DNA of 64,000 nt from Micromonospora matsumotoense (lineage in GTDB: Bacteria > Actinomycetota > Actinomycetes > Mycobacteriales > Micromonosporaceae): the NCBI RefSeq assembly GCF_900091525.1, contig NZ_FMCU01000017.1:90655-154654 (forward strand), read 5' to 3'. The position numbers were made by a program, and so were the translations under genes. Positions 8,949-19,000 of this stretch are shown one piece after another (the stretch's first letter is position 1; each line of letters opens with the position of its first letter). Below the pieces are notes generated by a model. That model was not told the DNA's origin and ran no database searches. It worked only from the letters and a program-made list of their open reading frames with translations.

Positions 8949-8962
8949 CGGGAGCGCTCCCA
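8949..8962. promoter_or_regulatory. CebR-like operator (cellobiose/cellotriose repressor box)
   Basis: CGGGAGCGCTCCCA matches the 14-bp CebR palindrome described in Streptomyces (TGGGAGCGCTCCCA) at 13 of 14 positions. It lies 52 bp upstream of the GH12 start, where a LacI-family repressor released by cello-oligosaccharides would block transcription. No cebR gene is in the window. Confidence 0.8.
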
Positions 8963-9053
8963 TGGTCCTGAACACATTTACATACTTGAAACTATGACGC
9001 AACTGAACCGGTTAAGTTGACAACTGTTCACGTCCCTATACGGGAACCTCGTT

Positions 9054-9833
9054 CTACCGATGGGGCGCGAGCAGGGCGCGGGCGGTCCGCGCCTGGGCCG
9101 CCGCCTCCCGCAACACCGCCGCCAGCCGGGTCCGTGCCTCCGGCCCCAGCCGGTCCACCGGTGCGGCCACCGCGATCGCGTCCACCGCCGCCTCCTGCAG
9201 CGGCACGGCCACCGCCACCGCCGCCAGTCCCGGGCTGCACTCCTCCCACTCCTCGGCCCAGCCGCGCCGCCGGACGGCGGCCAGCTCGGCGCGCAGCGCC
9301 TCCGGAGTGGTGACCGTCCGACCGGTGACCGCCGGCAGCGGCCACTGGAGCAGCCGGTCGACCTCCTCGTCGGTCCGGGCGGCGAGCAGTGCCTTGCCGG
9401 CCGCGGTGGCGTGCGCGGGCAGCCGCCGCCCCACCGCGCAGACCGGCCGGACGATGTGCGCCGAGTCCCGCCGGGCGAGGAGCACCACCGAACCGCGGTC
9501 GAGGCGGTAGAGCTGCACCGTCTCGCCGGAGCACTCGGCCAGCCGGTCCAGGGTCACGTCGTAGAGGGCGGCGGCGTCCGCGCCGGCGAGGAACGCCGCG
9601 CCGACCTCCAGCGCCCGTAACCCCACTGAGAACCGGGTGCCGGTCGGGTCGGCGGCCACCCACTCGCGGTCCAGCAGGGTCCGCAGGATGGCGTGCAGGC
9701 TGCTCTTCGGGATGCCCAGCGCCCGGCTCAGCTCCACCGGCGAGCGGGGGCCGGCGGGGGCGGCCAGCGCCTCCAGCACGTCCAGTGCCCGACCCGCCGA
9801 CTTGACCGAGCGGTATGACTCGTCCGTCGTCAC
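9054..9833 (-). CDS. IclR-family transcriptional regulator
   Basis: A 259-residue regulator. The N-terminal winged helix-turn-helix (~8-70) includes SPVELSRALGIPKSSLHAIL. The C-terminal effector-binding domain (~80-255) carries the family's AHATAAGKALLA and AVAVPL segments. The GTG at 9833 lacks a Shine-Dalgarno, but TAGAGT ends 6 nt before it. It is divergent from the FAD monooxygenase gene, with a 10-bp perfect palindrome between them, so regulation of that neighbour and of itself is the simplest reading. The effector is unknown; IclR members often sense aromatic or small organic acids. Confidence 0.85.
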   Translation of the reverse strand: MTTDESYRSVKSAGRALDVLEALAAPAGPRSPVELSRALGIPKSSLHAILRTLLDREWVAADPTGTRFSVGLRALEVGAAFLAGADAAALYDVTLDRLAECSGETVQLYRLDRGSVVLLARRDSAHIVRPVCAVGRRLPAHATAAGKALLAARTDEEVDRLLQWPLPAVTGRTVTTPEALRAELAAVRRRGWAEEWEECSPGLAAVAVAVPLQEAAVDAIAVAAPVDRLGPEARTRLAAVLREAAAQARTARALLAPHR

Positions 9834-9839
9834 GCCGTC

Positions 9840-9845
9840 ACTCTA
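9840..9845 (-). promoter_or_regulatory. Putative -10 hexamer (TAGAGT), leaderless
   Basis: Minus-strand TAGAGT is 6 nt before the GTG of the iclR-family gene. There is no recognisable -35. Confidence 0.4.
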
Positions 9846-9878
9846 GTGAGACGAGCGACATCCAGCCCATGGGTATTC

Positions 9879-9888
9879 TTCGATCGAA
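9879..9888. promoter_or_regulatory. Perfect palindrome TTCGATCGAA, candidate IclR operator
   Basis: A 10-bp perfect palindrome lies in the 194-bp divergent region, about 34 bp from the IclR gene's predicted -10. Its length and position suit an operator, but I know of no consensus to compare it with. Confidence 0.3.
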
Positions 9889-10027
9889 CGGCGTTCAGCT
9901 GGCGGAACGACTTTCTGTCCAGTCCGGAGTGGTTCGGTGGGGCTCACCGGCTCTGGTGTGCGCCGATCGCGCGGAGTAGTGTCTTGCCTTCACCGCGTAC
10001 CGATCCCCTCCGGAGGCGTACACCACC

Positions 10028-11134
10028 ATGCGTGGCTCCCCCCTGCGCATCCTCGTCGTCGGCGCGGGCATCGCCGGTCTGGCCGTCGCCCGGGCCCTGC
10101 GGTTGGCCGGCTTCCGGCCGGACGTCACCGAGAGACTTCCGCCCAACGAACTCGCCGACACCGGTCTCTACCTGCCCGGCAACGCCGCCCGCGCGCTGCG
10201 TCGACTGGACCTCGACGGCCCGGTCCGCCCCCTCGGGCAGGTGATCCACCGCCAGCGCTTCCTCGACGCCGCGGGCGACCCGCTCTGCGAGGTGGACCTC
10301 GACGCGCTCTGGGCCGAGGTGGGCGAGTGCCGGGCGCTGCCCCGCCGCGACCTCTACCAGGTGCTGCTCAGCGGGGCCGGGGGCGCGGTCCGGCACGGCG
10401 CCGAGGTGAGCGCCGTCGAGCTGCTGCCCGACGGGGTCGCGGTCACCTTCACCGACGGCACCGGCGGCGAGTACGACCTGGTGATCGGCGCGGACGGCCC
10501 CCGCTCGGCGGTGCGCGCACTGGCCGCGCTCGGCGGCCCGCCCCGGCCCGCGGGTCAGGTGGTCTACCGGGGCGTGGTGCGCGACGGCCCGGACGTCGCC
10601 GACTGGACGGCGCTGCTCGGCCGCCGGGCCGGGTTCCTGGTGGTGCCGCTCGGTGCCGGCCGGCTGTACTGCTACGCCGACGAGGCCGGCACCGTCGCGC
10701 CGGCCGACCCGGTCGCCCGGCTGCACGAACTCTTCGGCGACTACGGCGGGCCGGTCCCCGCGGTGCTGGCCGCCTGGCACGACGTCCAGGTCGGGCTCAC
10801 CGACGAGGTCGAGCTGGGCCGCTGGCACCGGGGGCGGGTGCTGCTGGTCGGCGACGCCGCGCACGCCACCGCGCCGACCCTGTCCCAGGGGATAGCGATG
10901 GCACTGGAGGACGCGGTGGTGCTCGCCGAGTCGCTGCGGGCCGCCGGCAGCGTCGAGGCGGCCCTGGTGGCGTACGAGAGCCGCCGTCGTCCGCGTACCC
11001 GATGGGTGCGCGACCGGACCCGGGACCGCAACCGCACCCGCGACGTGCCGCCGGCGCTGCGCGACCCGTTGCTGCGTGGGCGGGGCGGGCGGATCTTCGG
11101 TGAGCACTACCGGCTCCTGGTCGGCCCGCTGTAG
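10028..11134 (+). CDS. FAD-dependent monooxygenase (PHBH fold)
   Basis: A 368-residue class A flavoprotein monooxygenase. The N-terminal dinucleotide-binding motif is GAGIAG (12-17). The internal DG motif is in VIGADGPRSAVR and the FAD-ribityl GD motif is in VLLVGDAAHATAPTLSQG. These enzymes hydroxylate aromatic or polyketide-like substrates using NAD(P)H and O2. The substrate here is unknown, and no biosynthetic cluster surrounds it. The ATG at 10028 has GGAGG 11 nt upstream. The divergent IclR regulator suggests inducible expression. The Arg-rich C-terminal stretch (RRRPRTRWVRDRTRDRNR) is unusual for the family. Confidence 0.85.
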   Translation: MRGSPLRILVVGAGIAGLAVARALRLAGFRPDVTERLPPNELADTGLYLPGNAARALRRLDLDGPVRPLGQVIHRQRFLDAAGDPLCEVDLDALWAEVGECRALPRRDLYQVLLSGAGGAVRHGAEVSAVELLPDGVAVTFTDGTGGEYDLVIGADGPRSAVRALAALGGPPRPAGQVVYRGVVRDGPDVADWTALLGRRAGFLVVPLGAGRLYCYADEAGTVAPADPVARLHELFGDYGGPVPAVLAAWHDVQVGLTDEVELGRWHRGRVLLVGDAAHATAPTLSQGIAMALEDAVVLAESLRAAGSVEAALVAYESRRRPRTRWVRDRTRDRNRTRDVPPALRDPLLRGRGGRIFGEHYRLLVGPL

Positions 11135-11271
11135 GCGCGATGGTCGGCCGGACATGGTGCCAGAGCACCCCGAGCGGTGCTGCGACCTACCGGGGACTAA
11201 CATCCTTTCGGATGACGGCTCGCAGCTGACAGCGCGTGCCGAGCGGGACAACCGAGAACCGGAGGCCATTC

Positions 11272-13029
11272 GTGACCACCGTCGCACCCAAGCCGGTCGT
11301 GACCCGGCCATGGCCGGTCCGAGAGCCGGTCAAGGGGTCGGCCATCGCGCGGCTGCTGCGCACCACGGACGCGAAGCAGATCGGGATCATGTACATGGTC
11401 ACCGCGTTCGTGTTCTTCATGATCGGCGGCCTGATGGCCCTGATCATGCGAGCCGAGCTGGCGCGACCGGGCCTGCAGTTCCTGTCGCCGGAGCAGTACA
11501 ACCAGCTGTTCACCATGCACGGCACGATCATGCTGCTGTTCTTTGCGACGCCGATCGTGTTCGCGTTCGCCAACTACGTCGTGCCGCTGCAGATCGGCGC
11601 CCCCGACGTCTCGTTCCCCCGGCTGAACGCCTTCGCCTACTGGCTGTACCTGTTCGGCGGCACCATGGCCACCGCCGGCTTCCTCACCCCGGGTGGCGCC
11701 GCGGACTTCGGCTGGACCGCCTACACCCCGCTGAGCACCATGGAGCACTCGCCTGGTGTCGGCGCGAACATGTGGGTGGTCGGCCTGGCCATCTCCGGTC
11801 TGGGCACCATCCTCGGCGCGGTCAACCTGATCACCACGATCCTGACCCTGCGCGCGCCCGGCATGACCATGTTCCGGATGCCGATCTTCACGTGGAACAT
11901 GCTGGTCACCAGCCTGCTGGCGATCCTGGTCTTCCCGCTGCTGGCCGCCGCGCTCTTCGCGCTCGCCGCCGACCGCCTGCTCGGTGCCCACGTGTACGAC
12001 CCGGCCACCGGCGGCCCGATGCTGTGGCAGCACCTCTTCTGGTTCTTCGGCCACCCCGAGGTCTACATCATCGCGCTGCCGTTCTTCGGCATCATCACCG
12101 AGGTCATCCCGGTCTTCTCCCGTAAGCCGATCTTCGGTTACAAGGGCCTGGTGGCCGCGACGATCGCGATCGCCGCGCTGTCGATGAGCGTCTGGGCGCA
12201 CCACATGTTCGCCAGCGGCCAGGTGCTGCTGCCGTTCTTCAGCTTCCTGAGCTATCTGATCGCCGTGCCGACCGGGATGAAGTTCTTCAACTGGATCGGC
12301 ACGATGTGGCGCGGCCAGATCACCTTCGAGACGCCGATGCTCTTCGCGCTCGGCTTCCTGGTCACCTTCCTCTTCGGTGGTCTCACCGGGGTGATCCTGG
12401 CCAGCCCGCCGCTGGACTTCCACGTGCACGATTCCTACTTCGTGGTGGCGCACTTCCACTACGTGCTCTTCGGCACCATCGTGTTCGCCGTCTTCGCCGG
12501 CATCTACTTCTGGTTCCCGAAGATGTTCGGCCGGATGCTCGACGAGCGGCTGGGAAAGATCCACTTCTGGCTCACCATGATCGGCTTCCACACCACGTTC
12601 CTGGTGCAGCACTGGCTCGGCGCGGAGGGCATGCCCCGCCGGTACGCCGACTACCTGCCCAGCGACGGCTTCACCACGCTCAACATGATCTCCACGATCG
12701 GGGCGTTCATCACCGGTATCTCGACCCTGCCGTTCATCTGGAACTGCTGGAAGTCGTACAAGACCGGGCCGGTCGTCGAGGTGGACGACCCGTGGGGCCA
12801 CGGCAACTCGCTGGAGTGGGCGACCAGTTGCCCGCCGCCGCTGCGCAACTTCGACCGGATGCCCCGGATCCGTTCGGAGCGCCCGGCATTCGACGCGAAG
12901 TTCCCCGAGCTGGCCGCCGGCCAGAGCCTCGCCGGCCCGCCGGAGGGTGGTGCCAAGCCGCTGACCAGCGCGGTCAACGGTGGCGCCAGCTACCAGGAGG
13001 ACACGTCCGGGAACCTCGACCAGCGCTGA
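11272..13029 (+). CDS. ctaD: Cytochrome c oxidase subunit I (aa3 type)
   Basis: A 585-residue, 12-helix catalytic subunit of the terminal oxidase, which reduces O2 and pumps protons. Haem and copper ligands are present: the low-spin haem histidine in NQLFTMHGTIM, the CuB His-Tyr motif in FFGHPEVYIIALP, the CuB His pair in WAHHMFASGQ, and the two haem histidines in VVAHFHYVLFG. The K- and D-channel regions look normal. I place the start at the GTG at 11272, with GGAGG 6 nt upstream. The frame is open to 11236, but that extension precedes the ribosome binding site. ctaC/ctaE/ctaF are not adjacent; actinobacteria often carry a separate ctaD copy. It ends at a clear terminator. Confidence 0.95.
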   Translation: MTTVAPKPVVTRPWPVREPVKGSAIARLLRTTDAKQIGIMYMVTAFVFFMIGGLMALIMRAELARPGLQFLSPEQYNQLFTMHGTIMLLFFATPIVFAFANYVVPLQIGAPDVSFPRLNAFAYWLYLFGGTMATAGFLTPGGAADFGWTAYTPLSTMEHSPGVGANMWVVGLAISGLGTILGAVNLITTILTLRAPGMTMFRMPIFTWNMLVTSLLAILVFPLLAAALFALAADRLLGAHVYDPATGGPMLWQHLFWFFGHPEVYIIALPFFGIITEVIPVFSRKPIFGYKGLVAATIAIAALSMSVWAHHMFASGQVLLPFFSFLSYLIAVPTGMKFFNWIGTMWRGQITFETPMLFALGFLVTFLFGGLTGVILASPPLDFHVHDSYFVVAHFHYVLFGTIVFAVFAGIYFWFPKMFGRMLDERLGKIHFWLTMIGFHTTFLVQHWLGAEGMPRRYADYLPSDGFTTLNMISTIGAFITGISTLPFIWNCWKSYKTGPVVEVDDPWGHGNSLEWATSCPPPLRNFDRMPRIRSERPAFDAKFPELAAGQSLAGPPEGGAKPLTSAVNGGASYQEDTSGNLDQR

Positions 13030-16000
13030 CGCCCGACCCAGACCACCGAAGGGCACCGCACCCCACCTGGGGCACGGTGCCCTTCGCCGTTTCCGGATGC
13101 CACGGGGCAGGTCCGGTCGCTGTTCTGTGCCTGCCGGAATCCGCGTTTGCGCAGCGCCCGGGTTCCGCTGGTGCAGGGCTTCCCGGCCGTTGCGCTGGTG
13201 CGCGGCTTCCTGCCCGCTGTGCTGGTGCGCGCCGCCCTGTCCCGGGCCGGCACCCAGCGGGACCGCAACGCCGCCCGCAGCGACGTCGCGAGCCTCGCTG
13301 AGGACCCGCAGCGACGTCGCAAGCCTCGCTGAGGAGCTGAGGAACTGATGAACTGAGCGAGATCGTCGCGAAGTGGGGCGACGAGCGGTGTAACGGCCGT
13401 CCCTCGCCTCGCCGGGCCTCCCGCTGGATTGTGGAACCCGTCGGGTGACACATTCTCGGCGCGGCTCTATGCCCCAGAAGCATAATTCTGACGCTGAGGC
13501 ATATGGCTCATCAGCAGACGTGTGGGGTCACGGCGCAGGGTGTCGACGTGGAGTTGGCCGGCGAGGTGGTCGGTTTCGCGACGGCGGGTCGGTTCGTGAC
13601 GACCCGCGCACCATCGGGAACGGCGGTGTCTCCCGGGTGGAGAATCTCGATGCCGAGCGCACCCATGGGGGTTGGCCTCGATGATCGCGGCAATCTCCTT
13701 GTCGTGGCAGCGTATCGCCGACCACGGCCCACCGCCGCCCTGACGCGGCCCGGCCGCGGTGGGCGGTGGTGGCTCACGCGGTCGGTGCCGGTGCGGGTGT
13801 GGACATGTCGGGTGCCGGGGTGGCGGGCGAGCGGCGGTGCCGCAGTTCCAGCGGGAGGACCACGAGGGTCACCAGCAACCCCACCGCCCCGGTGACCGCG
13901 AAGCCCCAGAGCGGCACCGAGGCGTCGATCACCGCGCCGGCCAGGGGAGCGCCGAGCGCGATGCCGACCGTGGTGGCGGAGCCGTGTAGACCCATCGCCT
14001 CACCGCGTACACCGGCGGGAGCGAGCCGGCTGACCGCGTCGGCGGTGGCGGCGATGGTGGGGGCGCAGAGCGCACCGGCGGGGAGCAGGGCCAGGCAGAG
14101 CAGCCACCAGTGACCGCCGCCCAACCCGACCGGGATGGTGCAGAGGCTGAGCAGGGCGGCCAGGGCCAACGGAGAAAAGGACCGGCGGACCGCGCCGTAC
14201 GCGAAGCCGCCGATCAGCGACGCGACCGCCCAGACGGTGAGCACCGCACCGGTCCAGCCGACCTCGCCACCCGCCCGCAGCACGGCCACCACCGCCACGT
14301 CGGTGCCGCCGAGCACCAGCGTGGCGGCGGCGCTCACCGCGAACACGGCGAGCAGGCGGCTGGTCAACCACTGCCGCCGGGGCACCCGGGGCTGCGGGCC
14401 GGCCGGCTCCTCGGCGCCGCGGGTCGGCGGGTTGAGCAGCCAGAGGGCGATGCCGGCGCCGACGATGCCCGCGCCGACCGCCCAGAGGGTGACCCGGGGG
14501 GAGACGGCGGTGGCCAGCGCCACGGCCAGCGCCGGCCCGATCATGAAGGACAGCTCCATCGACATCGAGTCCAGCGCGTATGCGGGGCGTCGGCGGGACG
14601 CCGGCACCAGCGCGGCGATCGACTGCCGGATGACCGAGAAGACCGGCAGCGCGAACAACCCGGCCACGAACGCGGCGGGCAGCAGCAGCGGCAGGCTCAA
14701 CGTCGGGGCGCTCGCCCAGAAGACCGCCTCGACGGCGGTGGTCACCGCGACCACCGGACGCAGGCCGCGCCGGTCCACCAACCGGCCGAGCAGGGGTGAA
14801 CCGATGGCCGCGCCGGCGACCGACGCGGCACCGACCAGGCCGGCGGCACCGTAACCCCGGCCCAGCTCCAGCACCACGAAGAAGGTGAGCGTCACCCCCG
14901 TCGCGGTGAGCGGGATGCGGGCCAGCACCGCCACCAGCAGCAGGGCCCGCAGACCGGGCTGGGCCAGGGCCTGCCGGTAAGGCGTCAACGTCATGATGCT
15001 CCGTACCTCCGGCGGTCATCCTCGACCGGGGGTACGACATCGGCAAGTGATTACCGGCTCATGCGGCGTTGATCACCGGCGCACCGTGCATGGTGACCCC
15101 GGCACCGTCCATCGCCCGCAGCGCCACGTCCAGCGTCGCCGGCGCGACCGCCGCCGTCAGGTCGAGCAGCACGGTGGTGGCGAAGCCCTCCCGCGCGGCG
15201 TCCAGGGCGGTGGCCCGCACGCAGTGGTCGGTGGCGATGCCGACCACGTCGACCCGGTCCACGTCGTGCCGGCGCAGCCAGTCGGCCAGGCACTCACCGT
15301 CGCCGGCGTGCCCCTCGAACCCGGAGTACGCGGCGGCGTGCTCGCCCTTGTGGAAGATCGCCTCGACCCGGTCGGTCGCCAGGCCGGGGTGGAACTCGCT
15401 GCCCGAGGTGCCGACCACGCAATGCCGGGGCCACGACTCGACGTAGTCCGGCGGATCACCGAAGTGCGCCCCCGGGTCGACGTGGTAGTCCTTCGTGGCG
15501 ACCACGTGGTCCCACCGCTGCGGCTCGTCCGCCAACAGTCCGGAGATGCCGGCGGCGACCCCCGCACCCCCGGCGACGGCGAGTGACCCGCCCTCGCAGA
15601 AATCGTTCTGCACGTCCACGATGATCAGCGCGTTGGCCATCGGTGTCCCCTTCCTCCCCGCTCGCCAGCACGATTCAGCCGGCTGGTACGCCCCAGCCTG
15701 CCAGGAATACTCAACCTGCCGGTACGACGGTGACCGGGATCGCCGGATCGCCCGCGGAGAGCTTCAACCCCTCCCACGGGATGGAGATCAGGCACTGGCG
15801 CAGGTGTTCGCGGGACTCGGCGATGCTCGGCAGGGCGACCGGTTCACCGTCGACCACGAACGAGTGCTGGAGCAGCCGGTCGTTGGCCTGCCGGTCCGGC
15901 ACCCCCTGCGAGACGACGACCTCCTCGGTCGCGGTGCCGGTGGGCTTGTGCCGGCGCACCGCGACCTTCCGGCCGCCGATGGTGCCCTTGTTCTCGGACC

Positions 16001-19000
16001 GCTTGACCACCGGCCGCCCGTCCACCTCGACCAGCTTGTAGACCAGGCTGGCGGTGGGTGCGCCGGAGCCGGTGACCACGGCCGTGCCCGCGCCGTACAT
16101 GTCGACCGGTTCGGCGGCGAGCGCGGCGATGGCGTACTCGTCGAGGTCACCCGACACGATGATCTTGGTCTCGGTGGCGCCGAGCGAGTCGAGCAGCTCC
16201 CGGGACTGCTGGGCGATGACCGCGAGGTCGCCGGAGTCGATCCGGACCGCCCGCAGTTGCGGCCCGGCCACCTCGATGGCGGTCCGGATGCCCTGGCTGA
16301 TGTCGTACGTGTCGACCAGCAGCGTGGTGTCCCGGCCCAACGTGGCGACCTGCGAGGCGAACGCCGTCCGCTCGTCGTCGTGCAGCAGGGTGAACGCGTG
16401 GGCGGCGGTACCGGCGGTGGGGATGCCGTAGCGCTGGCCGGCCGCCAGGTTGGAGGTGAACCGGAACCCGGCCAGGTACGCCGCCCGCGCGGCGGCCACC
16501 GCCGCCTCCTCGTGGGCCCGCCGGGAACCCATTTCGATCAGCGCCCGGCCCCGGGCTGCGGTGACCATCCGGGCGGCTGCCGCAGCCACCGCGCAGTCGT
16601 GGTTGAGCACCGACAGCACCAGCGTCTCCAGGACCACACACTCGGCGAACCCCCCGGAGACGGTGAGGATCGGCGAGCCCGGGAAGAACAGTTCGCCCTC
16701 GGCGTACCCGTCGATATCGCCGGTGAAGCGGTAGTCGGCCAGCCACCGGGCGGCCGGCTCGTCCACCACCCCGGTCCGGAGCAGGAACTCGACCTCCTCC
16801 GGGGTGAACCGGAAATCCTTGATCACGTCGATCAGCCGGCCGGTCCCCGCGACCACCCCGTACCGGCGTCCGGTGGGCAGCCGCCGGCTGAACACCTCGA
16901 AGGTGCACCGGCGGTCGGCGGTGCCGTCCCGCAGGGCGGCACTGACCATGGTCAGCTCGTAGTGGTCGGTCAGCAGGGCGGGGCGAAGGTGGCTCACCAG
17001 CCCAGCCTAGAGTTCATCGGGTCCGGCCGCCGTCGTGGCCCGGGATCGACCGCAACGCCGCGCCCAGCTCACCGCGACCGGTGATGCCGAGCTTGCTGTA
17101 GACCCGCTGGAGATGGTTCTCCACCGTCCGGGGCGACAGGAACAGTTGACCCGCGATGGCCCGGCTGGTCACCCCGGCGGCGGCGAGACCGGCGATCTCC
17201 AACTCCCGGTCGCTCAGTGTGGGGCGTAGCCCGTCCAGCGCCGGGGTGCGGATCTGGTCGCAGCGGGTGAGCAGGGCGGCGAGCCGTTCGTGCGCGGCGG
17301 CGGCGGACGTCGACCGGTCCCGCCGCCACCCACGCAGCGCCATCGCCGTGGCGTCCACCGCCCAGACCGTCAGGTCGAGTTTCGCGAATTCGTCGGCCAC
17401 CTCCAGCAGGGCCGCCCCGTCCCGCTCGGCCGCTGCTCGCGCATGCCGGGCGAGCAGCGGCGTCAGCACCCCGTCGACGGTCTCGGAGAGTTCCGCCAGC
17501 CGCTGCGCCACCGTACGCCGGTTGCCGTCGGTGCAGGTCGGCCCGACCGGGGCGGCGGCCTGGCCGAGCCGGACCAGGTCGTGCAGGACCAGCACCTCGT
17601 GCCCGGCGAAGCCGTCGGCGCGCAGCCGGTCGGCCAACTCGCAGAGGTGCCTCGTCGCCCCGGGCAGGTCGCCCCCGGCCACCAGCACCGCGCCCCGGGC
17701 CTGCTCCAGCCAGGGTTGGAGCACCGCCATCCCGGGGGTCTGGGTCCGATCGGCCTCGGCCATCGCCGCCACCGCGGTCGCCACGTCACCGCGCAACACC
17801 GCCGCCTGGGCCCGCTCGGCGTGGGCCAGGCCCGCGAAGACCCGGCTGGTGGCGAGCACGGCGCAGGCGTCGAGGCTGGCCTTGAGCGCGTCGTCGCCAC
17901 GACCGCGCAGCCGCGCCGCGTACGCCTGGAGGATGGACAGGTAGCCGGTGCCGAGCCGGAAGTCCCCGGCGCCGGCCTGGTCGGCGAATTCGTCGGCCGC
18001 GATGGCGTCGATGCCGGCCAGGTCTCCGGAGAGCGCCAGCCGGGTGCCCCGGGCCAGCTCCATGGCCAGTTGCAGGTACGGCATGTCGACCCGCCAGTTT
18101 GCCGCCTCCGCCTGCACCCGGTCGATCGCCGTGGCGCTGGCCCGGAACCGGCCGCGCACCGCGTCGGCATGGGCGATCGTGGACCGGGCGAGTTCCCGGG
18201 CCGCGACGCTGGCTGCCGGCCGGTCCAGCACCGACCGGCCGAGTCGCAGCGCGGCGTCGACGTCCAGGCCGTGCAACCGCATGATCGCCTCGAAGGCGCG
18301 GACCCGGGCCTGGTGCCCGGGATCGCTCAGGGACTGCCCGGCCGCCGCGATCGTGTCCACCGTGGACTCGTCGCTCAGCCCCCAGTAGCTGACCATCCCG
18401 CGTACGGTCAGCCACCGGCTGCGGCGCTGCTCGCAGGCGATGTCACCGGCCACCGCGTCGAGCACCCCGATCGCCTCCGCCGGCCGGTCGCCGAACATCA
18501 GGATGGTGGCGAGAAGTTCGGCGGCGTCGTAACCGCCGTCGGCGTCGAGGGCCGCGCGGGCCAGTCGGGTGGCCAGCGGCACGTCGTACCGGGTGAACGC
18601 CTGGACGGCCGCGTGCAGCAGTAGGGCCGGGTCCTGGGCGGTGCCGGAGTCCAGCCGCCACACCGCGACCCGCAGCAGGTCGCCCCGGCGGCGGGTGCCG
18701 ACCAGTTCCAACCGTTCGGCGAGCTGGGCCTTGAGGCGGCGGGTCCGGCTGACCGGGCAGCGTCGGCGGATCACCTCGCCGTAGAGCGGGTGGGCGAGTC
18801 GGACGTCGACCCGCCGGTCGTCCGGCACGACGGTGATCAGGCCGCGTTCCTCGGCGACCTCCACGTCGGCCTGGTCGGCGGCCTGGTCGAGCAGCCGCAG
18901 GCCGAGCGGTTCGCCGAAGGCGACCAGCTCCACCACCGCCCGGACGCCGGGTTCCAACTGCCCGATCCGGGTGTCGATGAGGTCGGTGAGGCTGGGGGCC